A stretch of DNA of 46,951 nt from an uncultured Synergistales bacterium. GTDB taxonomy: Bacteria; Synergistota; Synergistia; Synergistales; Aminobacteriaceae. A model generated the notes under the pieces. That model made no database searches. It saw only the letters and a program-made list of their open reading frames with translations, and was not told the DNA's origin. Position numbers and translations under genes: made by a program. How positions within the stretch are numbered: position 1 is the stretch's first letter; each line of letters starts with the position of its first letter. The DNA lies in contig CAJOEM010000008.1 in NCBI GenBank assembly GCA_905233725.1, positions 1-46,951 on the forward strand, given 5' to 3'. Below are positions 8,864 through 17,547 of this stretch, one piece after another.

Positions 8864-8887
8864 ATTACAAATCAGCGATTATTTTCA

Positions 8888-8983
8888 TCAAATATTCTCA
8901 TCAAGTTTGAAGCAATAATCCGTTACAGATGCGATATATACAGCCAAGAGCCATAACGGAATCTTGCAAATTTTTTTCAGCAT
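8888..8983 (-). CDS. 31-residue ORF duplicating the C-terminal tail of the upstream pseudopilin
   Basis: An ATG at 8983 with GAGGAAA upstream opens a 31-codon frame ending at TGA (8890-8888). Its C-terminal half, VYIASVTDYCFKLDEN, matches the end of the gspH product 34 nt upstream, VYILTVTGYCFKIENN. The DNA is also similar between about 8909-8945 and 9040-9078. It is therefore a diverged partial duplication. The N-terminal half (MLKKICKIPLWLLA) is hydrophobic and basic. It may be a decayed fragment or a small membrane peptide; the intact frame and RBS leave the second option open. Confidence 0.5.
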   Translation of the reverse strand: MLKKICKIPLWLLAVYIASVTDYCFKLDENI

Positions 8984-9017
8984 ATAAAAATTTTCCTCAA
9001 GTGTTATCAAGTATTAT

Positions 9018-9524
9018 TTATAAAAAATTATTATTTTCGATTTTGAAGCAATAACCTGTTACGGTTAAGATATACACGTCAGCATGTGTTTCTGCGAGGC
9101 CTTTACTGAGCCACGAAATTTTCGCCGGAGAACATGAGCCGTCTGTGTAAAAATAAATCGTGTCTGGTTCAAGCAGCCAGCCGTCGCCATCTGGTGAGTT
9201 TCTGAGTTTGATTTCCTGCCATTCGAGAACTTCTTTATTCTGAGCAGTCCCTAGAAACGCGCTCAAACTATCCGCAGGAATTTCTTTTTTTGTGAGAGCT
9301 TCTGCAATAATTTCGCCACGTTTAGACGCTTCAGCACGCTTAATTTTCAGACGAACTGGCATTCCGGATAAAGCTTTGTCAGCCGCGTCCTCAAAAACTC
9401 TCTGCAAAACAGAAGCCGGAGGTTCCATGTAGAGCGAAACTCTGGGCATCAAAACTCCGGCAAGTGTGCCTATGATGGCGATTACGATCATAATCTCGAT
9501 TAACGTAAAACCTGATCGTCGCAT
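9018..9524 (-). CDS. gspH: Type II secretion minor pseudopilin, GspH-like
   Basis: This is a minor pseudopilin expected in the T2SS pseudopilus that pushes folded substrates through the secretin. The 168-residue protein has a very short prepilin leader (MRRSG/FTLIE, cleavage after G5, Glu at +5) and one hydrophobic helix, followed by a globular domain. It comes 8 nt after gspG, the usual place for gspH. The C-terminus, VTGYCFKIENNNFL, is copied in the small ORF downstream. The domain itself is poorly conserved, so the GspH label rests on position. Confidence 0.75.
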   Translation of the reverse strand: MRRSGFTLIEIMIVIAIIGTLAGVLMPRVSLYMEPPASVLQRVFEDAADKALSGMPVRLKIKRAEASKRGEIIAEALTKKEIPADSLSAFLGTAQNKEVLEWQEIKLRNSPDGDGWLLEPDTIYFYTDGSCSPAKISWLSKGLAETHADVYILTVTGYCFKIENNNFL

Positions 9525-9532
9525 GTTAAATA

Positions 9533-9973
9533 TTAATCTTCACTCGTAATATCAGCGTTCACACCTTCGCCGCCTTCTTCACCGTCCGGGCCGTAGCTGA
9601 TGACTTGAATCCTTCCGTCGCGATTGTAATACACATACGGATTGCCCCAGGGATCTTCGGGAACTTTTTTCAGATAGCCGCCCTCCAGATAGCGTTTCGG
9701 AACTGGAGAAGTTGTCGGAGCAGTTACGAGAGCTTCGAGCCCCTGCTGAGTTGACGGATAGAATCCGTTATTCATTCTGTACATTTCGAGAGCGTCTTCG
9801 ATGCTGCGAATCTGAGTTTGAGCTGCTGTTCTTTGAGCTTCTGCGACCTGAGGACCGATTCTTGGCACGACAAGCGCTGCGAGTAAACCCAGAATTACGA
9901 CTACGACCATGATCTCGATCAGCGTGAAGCCTCTGCGAGAGCGTGTTAAAAATTTTTTCCTGCTAATTTTCAT
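9533..9973 (-). CDS. gspG: Type II secretion major pseudopilin GspG
   Basis: GspG is the main subunit of the T2SS pseudopilus. The 146-residue protein has the basic leader and class-III signal RRGFTLIEIMVVVVI (cleavage G15/F16, Glu20). The diagnostic GspG core follows: a YRMNNGFYPSTQQGLEAL segment, KVPEDPWGNPYVY and YGPDGEEGGEG, which forms the calcium-binding C-terminal loop. It is set between gspF and gspH. Identity is certain from these motifs. Confidence 0.96.
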   Translation of the reverse strand: MKISRKKFLTRSRRGFTLIEIMVVVVILGLLAALVVPRIGPQVAEAQRTAAQTQIRSIEDALEMYRMNNGFYPSTQQGLEALVTAPTTSPVPKRYLEGGYLKKVPEDPWGNPYVYYNRDGRIQVISYGPDGEEGGEGVNADITSED

Positions 9974-10018
9974 AATAATAACCTCCTGAAATTTTTATTC
10001 TCTATTATTATCGCACAA

Positions 10019-11173
10019 TTATCTCACAATACCTGCCAAATCGAAAACAGGTGTTAATATTGCCAGAACTATAAATCCAACCGAAACACCCAAGCTCAAG
10101 ACCATAATCGGTTCCATCAACGTCGAAACTTTTTCCATGCGAGATTGCGCAAATTCTCTGCATTGATTCGACACGTTATCGAGTGCACCGGACAAATCTC
10201 CGCCCATTTCGCCGACACGAATCACCGCGACAGTTTCCTCAGGCATGCCGATTTTTTCGAGAGCTTTGTCGAATCTGTGGCCAGCTTTCACCATTTCTGC
10301 AGCGTCGAGCCAGCGTTGTTTGAGAACGTCCATTGACGATGCCATTTTCAACGCCTGAACTAACGGGATTCCAGATTTGATCAACGTACTGATATGAGAC
10401 ATGACCAACGCTAGATTAAGCTGATCAGTTATTCCGCGCATGAATGGCATGTTAATTTTTCTGCCGGTTTTCTTGAGCCAGAGCACGAATAATAATATGC
10501 CGAGCAAGAGCCATAAGCCGTAATTCGACAAGAAACTCGACATTGCGATCAAAATTCTTGTTGGCAACGGCAGCGTCTGGTGCATATCCTCGAACAGATC
10601 CGAAATTTTTGGCACAACATACGTCAGCATGAACGACACGACACCGACACCAACAACTGCCATAACAATCGGGTACGTCATTGCGCCGCGGATTTTGCGT
10701 TTAAGTCCATCTTCGAGCTTGAATTGATCCGCAGCTTCATCGAGAACCGAAACTAACGAACCGCTTTGTTCACCCGACTCAGCAACTCGCCACAGACTTT
10801 CCCGGAACGCGCCTGTCTCAGATAACGCCGTGTGAAATTTCCGGCCGCCTTCGACTTCAGCGAGCAATTTTTCTAGAACTGGCTTGAGATTTTTATCGCG
10901 AACCTGCTTTGACATTATGCGCAGACTTTCGGCTAGAGGCAAGCCGGATTTCAGATAGCTAGCCAGACTCCGGCAGAAAAATATGTGACCTTCGAGCGGC
11001 AATAATTTAATCTTGGCTGAACTGCCTTTTTTTTCTTCAGCGACTTTCACATCGACAACGACAACACCGCGTTCAGTTAATCTTTCGACCGCCTGCATTG
11101 ACGAGCTAGCTTCAATCGTCCCCTTAGTATTCTTACCTTTTGCGTCGTAACCTGAATATGAGAAATATGGCAT
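10019..11173 (-). CDS. gspF: Type II secretion inner-membrane platform protein GspF
   Basis: GspF is the polytopic core of the inner-membrane platform and works with the GspE ATPase to assemble the pseudopilus. The 384-residue protein has two repeated cytoplasmic T2SSF domains (about 60-185 and 265-385) separated by membrane helices, with the family signatures LRIMSKQV..KNLKPVLEKL and SGIPLVQALK. It opens with MPYFSYSGYDAKGKNTKGTI, the usual GspF start. It follows the coiled-coil gene by 2 nt. Confidence 0.95.
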   Translation of the reverse strand: MPYFSYSGYDAKGKNTKGTIEASSSMQAVERLTERGVVVVDVKVAEEKKGSSAKIKLLPLEGHIFFCRSLASYLKSGLPLAESLRIMSKQVRDKNLKPVLEKLLAEVEGGRKFHTALSETGAFRESLWRVAESGEQSGSLVSVLDEAADQFKLEDGLKRKIRGAMTYPIVMAVVGVGVVSFMLTYVVPKISDLFEDMHQTLPLPTRILIAMSSFLSNYGLWLLLGILLFVLWLKKTGRKINMPFMRGITDQLNLALVMSHISTLIKSGIPLVQALKMASSMDVLKQRWLDAAEMVKAGHRFDKALEKIGMPEETVAVIRVGEMGGDLSGALDNVSNQCREFAQSRMEKVSTLMEPIMVLSLGVSVGFIVLAILTPVFDLAGIVR

Positions 11174-11175
11174 GA

Positions 11176-11970
11176 TTATTTACCTGATAAAAAATATTGC
11201 AACGTAGCGATTATGATCGGGATCACAGCTGTCATTAAGCCCAATAACGCGAACCATTTGCTCTGATTCTTTTCCATGTTATCCAATCTTTTGTCAACAG
11301 CGTCAAAGCGTTTGTCAATAGCATCGAATTTCTCGTCTTGAACTTTGAAACGAGCGTTGACTTCTGTTCTGAACTCGCGGAACTCTGATGACAAATCCGA
11401 AATTGCTTTTGTGTTTGCGTCGACTTTGCGATTCAGGGCAACTAAATCTTTCTTGAGCCCGGAAACATCGGTCTTCAATTCCGAGACATCTTGCTTCAGG
11501 ATCGAAACATCTTTCTTGATCCCAGCAGCTTCGACCTTCAGCTCAGTAACATCTTGCTTCAGGATCGAAACGTCCTTCTTGATACCAGCGACTTCGATTT
11601 TCAGCCCGGTAATATCTTGTTGCAGCGTCGAAACGTCCTTCTTGATACCAGCAGCTTTGACCTTCATATCATTAGCATATTGTTTCAGCGTCGAAACGTC
11701 CTTCTTGATACCGGCAGCTTCACCCTTCATATCATTAGCATCTTGTTTCAGCGTAGAAGCGTCTTTCTTCAGGACTGCAGAATCTTGCGTGAGATTCGAA
11801 ACATCTTTTCCAACATTGGCAACTTCGAGCTTAATATCCGAAACATCATCTTGCAAATCATCGACCTTTTTTTCCACGACGTTTATGTCTTTCCTGAGAC
11901 TGTAAGGGCTTAAATACGCAAGATCAATATCATCGTTAAAGTTAAACGTTTTCCTAATCATGTCAGGCAT
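11176..11970 (-). CDS. Coiled-coil protein with 21-residue repeats and a C-terminal membrane anchor, embedded in the T2SS operon
   Basis: I do not recognise this as a standard Gsp protein. The 264-residue product has a short N-terminal region, then six 21-residue units (residues 66-191, each three heptads, core GIKKDVSTLKQDxxxLKxEA). A second coiled segment follows (FDAIDKRFDAVDKRLDNMEK), then a hydrophobic helix at about 239-262 (WFALLGLMTAVIPIIIATLQ). This predicts a long rod tethered to the membrane at its C-terminus. The organisation resembles XhlA-like or other tail-anchored coiled-coil proteins. It lies between gspE (3-nt gap, strong GGAGG) and gspF (2-nt gap), so it is co-translated with the secretion motor. 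Role unknown; a scaffold or spacer at the inner membrane is an inference. Confidence 0.85.
   Translation of the reverse strand: MPDMIRKTFNFNDDIDLAYLSPYSLRKDINVVEKKVDDLQDDVSDIKLEVANVGKDVSNLTQDSAVLKKDASTLKQDANDMKGEAAGIKKDVSTLKQYANDMKVKAAGIKKDVSTLQQDITGLKIEVAGIKKDVSILKQDVTELKVEAAGIKKDVSILKQDVSELKTDVSGLKKDLVALNRKVDANTKAISDLSSEFREFRTEVNARFKVQDEKFDAIDKRFDAVDKRLDNMEKNQSKWFALLGLMTAVIPIIIATLQYFLSGK
11398..11775 (-). repeat. Six 63-bp in-frame repeats (21 codons each)
   Basis: The coiled-coil gene carries six consecutive 63-bp units, recognisable in the DNA by recurring CTTCTTGATACCAGCAG-like and CGAAACGTC-like words on the plus strand. The middle units are nearly identical and the outer ones diverged, as expected if the rod grew by unequal recombination. 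Confidence 0.85.
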
Positions 11971-11973
11971 TTC

Positions 11974-13488
11974 TTAATCCTCCCCTGCGACACGCGCCAG
12001 CTCGTCCGGAGATGTCAAGCCAGATTGAACTGCTGAGAGCCCAATTTCCCAGAGAGTTTTGAAGCCGCTTTCACGCGCAATGTCTCGCAATTTCGAAGCC
12101 GGTGCGCCTGCAACGAACGCCTCCTGAATAGCCTCGTTCACGACGAACTGCTCATAAAGTCCGACACGCCCACGATAGCCGTTATTGTGACAATGCGAAC
12201 AGCCAACCGGTTCAAACGCTCGCGTCAATCCCTGTTTAGCCATAACAGCCGGAGGATTTATTTCGCGCCTGCAATACGGACATAATCTTCGCGCCAATCT
12301 CTGAGCAACTGTGCCAATCATGCAGCTAGCAGCCAAGTACGGTTCAATTCCCATGTCAACAAGTCGCACAATCGCACTGATCGAATCATTCGTGTGAAGC
12401 GTCGATAAAACCAGATGTCCCGTCAATGACGCCTGAACTCCGATATGAGCCGTCTCAAAATCGCGCATCTCTCCGATCATTACTATATCCGGGTCTTGTC
12501 GCAAAATCGAGCGCAACGCTGCTGCAAACGTAACGCCTGCTTTCTCGTTCACCTGAATCTGAGCAACTCCGGGCAAAGCGTACTCAACGGGGTCTTCAAC
12601 CGTTATGATATTTACTTCGGGACGTGCCAATGCCTGCAAAATCGCGTACAAACTCGTAGACTTTCCTGAACCAGTCGGACCCGTGAACAAAATCATTCCG
12701 TGCGGTCTGTGAATCAATTCGTCCATTATAGATCTTTCGCGTTCTTCCATTCCGAGATCTTCGAGCGTCATCAATCCGTGGCCTTTATCTAACAAACGCA
12801 TAGCAATTCTTTCGCCGTATTGAGTCGGCACAAGTCCAACACGAACGTCAACAGCTCTATCTCCCAAAGTGATGCCGATTCTGCCGTCCTGAGGAGCCAT
12901 GTGTTCGGCAATATCCATTCGAGACATGACTTTGATTCGGCTGGTGAGTGGCGCTTGATTCGATCTTGGCAATCTCAATCTATCATGCAAAACTCCGTCA
13001 ATCCTGAAGCGAATCAAGACTTCATCTTCGTAAGGCTCGACGTGAATATCCGTAGCTCTTTGTTTCAGCGCGTCGACAAACAATCCGTTCACGAGTCTTA
13101 TAACCGGCACATCGACTGAATCGCTCAGAATATCCTCTCGTGAAAGATCGTCTATATCATCAATGCCCTCGATATTTTTTGCGGCCTCATCAGCAGCGAC
13201 ACTGCGCAAGTCATAAAGCGTGTGAATCAAATCGCCGAGTTCTTTCTCATCGCGAATTTCCAAGTCAACCGGAAATCCCAACGCAGCTCCCAGCATCTGA
13301 GCTTTCGACAGTGCGTCAAACGACACAGCACCAACGATTAACACGCCTTCTTCGATTCGCAGCGGCACGATTCGTGATTGGCGCAGAATATCCAAGCCCA
13401 TTCCACTCGGCAACAAGCTGGAAATTTCTCTCGCGTCCGGCAACGGTGGCAAACTCGAATTTTGTGTTTGATTTTCCTGTTCGGTCAT
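11974..13488 (-). CDS. gspE: Type II secretion assembly ATPase GspE
   Basis: GspE is the cytoplasmic hexameric ATPase that powers pseudopilus assembly. The 504-residue protein has the N-terminal GspE/PilB domain, Walker A GPTGSGKS (270-277), the Asp-box and Walker B region (RQDPDIVMIGEMRD), the His-box (LSTLHTNDS) and a zinc-binding pair of CxxC motifs (LCPYC and GCSHC) as in GspE/PilB. It starts 2 nt after gspD. No residue needed for catalysis is missing. Confidence 0.96.
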   Translation of the reverse strand: MTEQENQTQNSSLPPLPDAREISSLLPSGMGLDILRQSRIVPLRIEEGVLIVGAVSFDALSKAQMLGAALGFPVDLEIRDEKELGDLIHTLYDLRSVAADEAAKNIEGIDDIDDLSREDILSDSVDVPVIRLVNGLFVDALKQRATDIHVEPYEDEVLIRFRIDGVLHDRLRLPRSNQAPLTSRIKVMSRMDIAEHMAPQDGRIGITLGDRAVDVRVGLVPTQYGERIAMRLLDKGHGLMTLEDLGMEERERSIMDELIHRPHGMILFTGPTGSGKSTSLYAILQALARPEVNIITVEDPVEYALPGVAQIQVNEKAGVTFAAALRSILRQDPDIVMIGEMRDFETAHIGVQASLTGHLVLSTLHTNDSISAIVRLVDMGIEPYLAASCMIGTVAQRLARRLCPYCRREINPPAVMAKQGLTRAFEPVGCSHCHNNGYRGRVGLYEQFVVNEAIQEAFVAGAPASKLRDIARESGFKTLWEIGLSAVQSGLTSPDELARVAGED

Positions 13489-13490
13489 GG

Positions 13491-15596
13491 CTATTTGCGC
13501 TTCAAACTCTTCCTGTAAATTTCCCTGAACCTGCGATCAACTTCGGATTCAACTGGTCCAACATCAACACTGTTTATCGCACCGCGTGCACCAGGCAAAA
13601 GATACTGGTCAAACGTAACGTCACTTGAACGCGATAATATATCCGTAAAACCTGTTGCTGCGAGTGTAGCAGTTCGTAACTCGTCCGGAGTCTCGATAAT
13701 TTGCGGTGTCAGAAATATCACGAAATCAACTTTCTCTTTTTCTTTCGACAATTTCTGGAACAGTCCGCCAATCAACGGAATGTACGAGAAGCCCGGAACT
13801 CTGCGCTTAAACGAGCGTTCTGTCTCTTTGATCATTCCGCCCAGAATCACCGTCTCGCCATCCGCAACCGTGACAGTCGTGTGAACTTCGCGCTTTGACG
13901 TAATCGGCGTAACTGAGCCTGCTGCTGTCAAAACATCTTCAGTCGTCTGCTTAATATCAAGTGCTACAACATTGCCGTTTCGAATATGCGGCGTAACTGT
14001 CAGTGTCAAGCCTGTGTCTTTGTAATCATAATTTTGCTGCAACGCGCCCGGGTTGCTAATATCCGACGCTGAACCCTTCAAAACCGGAATAACCTGTCCA
14101 ACCTGGAACGAGCTTTCTTTATTATCCGTGCATAACAATCTCGGAACTGACAGGACATTCACGCTGTCATAGCGCCGCAGCATCTCAATCGTCGCGTACA
14201 TCAGTGCCATCGGGTGATAATTCGTCACTGTGTAAGTCGAGCCGTTACGCTCCAGCAATTCCTCGCGCTTTGACAAGTCATTGAACCAAGTAGAGAACGT
14301 TGACGGAATGCTGCCCTCGCCCAACTGACCGCCAGCGCCGATCATAAAACTATCCCAAACCTGACCTCCCAAAACTGACCAGTCGATTCCATTGCGCTCA
14401 AGATTCGTAACGTTAATCTCGGCTATGAAGCCTCTCAGCAAAACCTGCTTAGCCTGAATGTCAATCGCTTCGAGAATATTCAAGATCGAATCATATTGCT
14501 TTTGTGTGACCGCGAAAATCAAGCTGTTCGTCGCAACGTCTGCTACAACTGTTGACGGAGCTTTCGAAGCGTCTTGTCCTGTTATCGTAGCTGAGGCTGC
14601 AAGAATTTTCGTCATTTGTTCGGCAGCTGCTGTTGCGTCAATATGCTTTAGCTTGTAAACGTGAAAATCGCTCGTCGTAGGCGCAACGTCCAATTCCCGC
14701 AAAATTTTCTCTGCTCTGTCCAACGCTGAACGGCTGCCAACGAGAATCACTTTCTTACTCGGGACATCTGCAATCGCGTTCAAGTTCTGCAACGGGCCTC
14801 CAGTCTGAGCAATCGCGTTTATCTGTGCTGCAATCGTAGCCGGATCGCCATTCTTGATTTCAAACGTCCTGCTCATTCTTGCACTCTGAGGCGTGTCCAT
14901 TTTGCGCAATAACTCAACGCCTTTGTTCACGTCCGTAGCTCGACCCTGAAGCAGAATATCCCGGCCATTTCCGACTGCAAGGACAATCAACGCCGGACCA
15001 AACGACTGCTGCAACGCCGGAATTACGCTCTCAACCGTGATATAATCAATCGGCACGATATACGTAACAGTTTCCTCACCGAAGCCGGGACCACTTTTTC
15101 CGCGAGAGACGCTTGGTGACGGACTGTTTCCGCCCTGACGCACGATCGAATAGCTTCCCATGTTTTGCAGCGAGAAATTATACATTTGCAAAGTCGAAAG
15201 CATTATCTCACGCGCTTCACGCAAATTCACAGGGTGCGGCGATATAATCGTGATTTTCGAGTTAATATTAGGCGGCACGATTATATTTTCCTGCAAGACT
15301 TCCGACATGAAACGCACAAATCTTACGAGATCCATGTCCTTGAAATTAAACTGCACGAGACCGGATCTTCTCATTGCTGCTGCTGCGTCCATCAAATTCT
15401 GCTCGTCCTCAGCTGTCATCTCCGTACCTGAGCCGGATTGCGCCTGAGTTGCCGGAGTATTAGCATTGCTCGTATTTGCATTCGTATTGGTATTTCTTCT
15501 GGTCGAACGCCGTGTTGCTGCTTGTGAATCGCCTGAGAACACGCTCACAAACAATAGCACTAATATCATGATATATATTAATCGCTTAATTCTCAA
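13491..15596 (-). CDS. gspD: Type II secretion secretin GspD
   Basis: GspD forms the outer-membrane gate of the T2SS. The 701-residue protein has a signal peptide (residues 1-26, cut after SQA), an Asn/Thr-rich linker, the N0 domain (VQFNFKDMDLVRFVRFMSEV), N1-N3 ring domains with GRATDVNKGVELLRK-type repeats, and the C-terminal secretin domain with VPVLKG and the VILGGMIKE signature followed by VPGFSYIPLIGGLF. The start is TTG at 15596 behind GGGGGC; a later ATG at codon 10 would shorten the signal peptide. A pilotin gene is not seen. Its presence is strong evidence for a diderm cell. Confidence 0.95.
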   Translation of the reverse strand: MRIKRLIYIMILVLLFVSVFSGDSQAATRRSTRRNTNTNANTSNANTPATQAQSGSGTEMTAEDEQNLMDAAAAMRRSGLVQFNFKDMDLVRFVRFMSEVLQENIIVPPNINSKITIISPHPVNLREAREIMLSTLQMYNFSLQNMGSYSIVRQGGNSPSPSVSRGKSGPGFGEETVTYIVPIDYITVESVIPALQQSFGPALIVLAVGNGRDILLQGRATDVNKGVELLRKMDTPQSARMSRTFEIKNGDPATIAAQINAIAQTGGPLQNLNAIADVPSKKVILVGSRSALDRAEKILRELDVAPTTSDFHVYKLKHIDATAAAEQMTKILAASATITGQDASKAPSTVVADVATNSLIFAVTQKQYDSILNILEAIDIQAKQVLLRGFIAEINVTNLERNGIDWSVLGGQVWDSFMIGAGGQLGEGSIPSTFSTWFNDLSKREELLERNGSTYTVTNYHPMALMYATIEMLRRYDSVNVLSVPRLLCTDNKESSFQVGQVIPVLKGSASDISNPGALQQNYDYKDTGLTLTVTPHIRNGNVVALDIKQTTEDVLTAAGSVTPITSKREVHTTVTVADGETVILGGMIKETERSFKRRVPGFSYIPLIGGLFQKLSKEKEKVDFVIFLTPQIIETPDELRTATLAATGFTDILSRSSDVTFDQYLLPGARGAINSVDVGPVESEVDRRFREIYRKSLKRK

Positions 15597-15671
15597 AATT
15601 TTAAAGCCCCCGTTTCTGCAAATATTAATTAATCTACGTACTAAATAATACTACAAAATCATTAAAATTGC

Positions 15672-16034
15672 CTAGTCTGCAACGTATATAAACGTCGATC
15701 TGGTATTATCATCGCCGAGTGTGATCCGGACTTTCTTGTATTTCAATTCCCATTCCTCAATCGGGATCGAATCATGCTCAGATTCCCAGCGAATATTATT
15801 CTCGTCATCAAAACCCGTGTCCGTCATGTCACGTTCACTTCTGAACCTTAGCCAGATAATTTGTGCCGCTGACATCAATCTGCGTTCGGATTCAAGTTCT
15901 GCCATCATTTTCAGCGACATTGCAATCAGCCTGAATCCCGCCGACACGACAAGACCCGTAATCGCGACTGCAACGAGAACTTCCATCAGCGTGAAGCCGT
16001 GTTTTTTGCCCGAGATTTTTATATTACCTGACAT
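15672..16034 (-). CDS. gspI: Type II secretion minor pseudopilin, GspI-like
   Basis: This is a short minor pseudopilin of the pseudopilus tip. It has leader KKHG/FTLMEV (cleavage after G13, Glu18) and a hydrophobic helix followed by a compact domain of about 85 residues, close to GspI in size. The ATG at 16034 lies just after the gspC stop and is preferred; an ATG at 16049 overlapping gspC would add five residues. It is placed between gspC and gspD. The GspI label comes from length and FTLMEVLVA, which is typical of GspI. Confidence 0.8.
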   Translation of the reverse strand: MSGNIKISGKKHGFTLMEVLVAVAITGLVVSAGFRLIAMSLKMMAELESERRLMSAAQIIWLRFRSERDMTDTGFDDENNIRWESEHDSIPIEEWELKYKKVRITLGDDNTRSTFIYVAD

Positions 16035-16035
16035 G

Positions 16036-16938
16036 TTATCTGACAACATATCTCAACGCCGTAGCATTTCCGCCGCGTGTGACTTCGACATCGAATCTCT
16101 CACTGTTCATGAGCGAATTTATCGAGTTTGCAATATCGCCCATGTTCGTGAACGGAATGCCATTTACTGATTTTATAACATCGCCCTTCTGAACTCCCAG
16201 ACGTTTCAAGATGCTTTCGTTCTGGATCCATTGCACTTCGAGGCCGCCGGATTTCTCATTCGGACGCATTCTGATTCGCTTTAATTCATCAAACGGATTC
16301 TGCACAAGCTGATTAAGCAATTCGCTTGGAACTTCTCCTTCTTGACCGCCCGGAGCTGCTGCAACAATATTTCCCGTAGTCGTTGGCTCTTTGGCTGGAG
16401 CTGCGGCAGGTTTAGGTTTAGGCTCTTCTTTCTTTTCTGCAGCTTTCGGGATTGGACCATAGACGATTTTCTTCACAACTTTTTCGCGACCTTTCCTGAA
16501 AACTGCTTCACGGTAATTCACGCTCGTCATCTTGTATTTCTCATACGTCTTGCCAACCAGCAGCAATTTCAGCGCGCCTTTGTCCTCAATCCATGCGCCA
16601 ACATTCGGCAACGTGCCGCGCAAAACAACATTATCAAGCGTCGTCGGTGGCTCAACTTTCTTCTCTTCGACAACCTGCTTCGGAGTTGTGTCAACCGAGA
16701 CAGGATTCTTCGGCGAAATCTTGAACGGATTCGCTGCGAGAAATTCATCATAACCCTGTTTTTTCTCATCAGCCTTGCTGGTTTTCTTCTCATTCATTGA
16801 CAATAATTGCGTCACGCTCGAACTGTCCGAGAATTTATCAAGCCCGTAACCCAAGCCAATTCCGCTCAATCTTCCCAGAGTCAAGCCCAATATCAACGGC
16901 ACAATCAACAGCCACAAATACATTTTCACACGTTCCAA
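16036..16938 (-). CDS. gspC: Type II secretion protein GspC (HR and PDZ domains)
   Basis: GspC links the inner-membrane platform to the secretin and may select substrates. The 300-residue protein has one N-terminal membrane helix (about 5-27), a homology-region segment (DNVVLRGTLPNVGAWIEDKG, around 100-150) that contacts GspD, a long Pro/Lys/Glu-rich linker (about 160-195) and a C-terminal PDZ domain (about 225-300, LGVQKGDVIKSVNGIPF). It is preceded by gspN and followed by gspI. Confidence 0.88.
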   Translation of the reverse strand: MERVKMYLWLLIVPLILGLTLGRLSGIGLGYGLDKFSDSSSVTQLLSMNEKKTSKADEKKQGYDEFLAANPFKISPKNPVSVDTTPKQVVEEKKVEPPTTLDNVVLRGTLPNVGAWIEDKGALKLLLVGKTYEKYKMTSVNYREAVFRKGREKVVKKIVYGPIPKAAEKKEEPKPKPAAAPAKEPTTTGNIVAAAPGGQEGEVPSELLNQLVQNPFDELKRIRMRPNEKSGGLEVQWIQNESILKRLGVQKGDVIKSVNGIPFTNMGDIANSINSLMNSERFDVEVTRGGNATALRYVVR

Positions 16939-16944
16939 TTCACA

Positions 16945-17523
16945 TTACCTCCTCAAATACCAACGTCCGCCCTCATTAACCAGCGGCAGGAAATTTTGCA
17001 GCACTCCGAGACTGCCTTCCAGTGCGCTCGAAACATTCACCGACGCTTCAGCCCGGGAAATTTTCATCTCAGACGGATTTATCGCGACATCGCCGTTCAG
17101 CATAATATCTCCGCCGCGAGTTCTCAGCTGCTCAAACAAAATCTCACTCGGCGACGCACTCAGCAAGACCGTGCCATCTCCGAGACTAAAGCTCTGTCCC
17201 AACATGACCTTCAAGCCACGAAATCTCAATTCACAAACGCCTGCCAAACTCAGAACACTTGACGCGAAATTCGGCTTAATCGTCACAGATTCGCACGAAA
17301 CATTCACAACGCCTCTCAACGCGAGATTATTAACCGTGAAGCCGCCATCTTCCCCGACGACATCTGACCAGGCCGTACGCAAACCGTTTCTCTCAAGACG
17401 TGAACTTGCGAGTGACATCGCGAAATTTCCGACCTCACGCCACGGCATGAAATAATAAAACGCGACTGCAAAGCCAATTACGAACACGAGAGTTTTTATT
17501 ATCGCAAAAATATATTTCTTCAT
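16945..17523 (-). CDS. gspN: Type II secretion protein GspN-like
   Basis: GspN is an optional inner-membrane T2SS component. The protein has one N-terminal membrane helix and a periplasmic domain built from repeated beta segments (FTVNNLALRGVVNV, LRFRGLKVMLG, ILFEQLRTRGGDIMLNG) that resemble the GspN/AsmA-like fold. The ATG at 17523 is chosen over a TTG three codons upstream. It sits between gspM and gspC. The function is not well defined in the family; the assignment rests on fold pattern and operon position. Confidence 0.7.
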   Translation of the reverse strand: MKKYIFAIIKTLVFVIGFAVAFYYFMPWREVGNFAMSLASSRLERNGLRTAWSDVVGEDGGFTVNNLALRGVVNVSCESVTIKPNFASSVLSLAGVCELRFRGLKVMLGQSFSLGDGTVLLSASPSEILFEQLRTRGGDIMLNGDVAINPSEMKISRAEASVNVSSALEGSLGVLQNFLPLVNEGGRWYLRR

Positions 17524-17547
17524 GATTATCAACTCATCAACTCATTA

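Noticed and set aside
11345-11905. Long plus-strand frames with repetitive Phe/Ser/Ile protein opposite the coiled-coil gene
   Set aside because: They are the antisense image of the 63-bp repeats; the minus-strand frame gives proper heptads, a membrane anchor and operon context.
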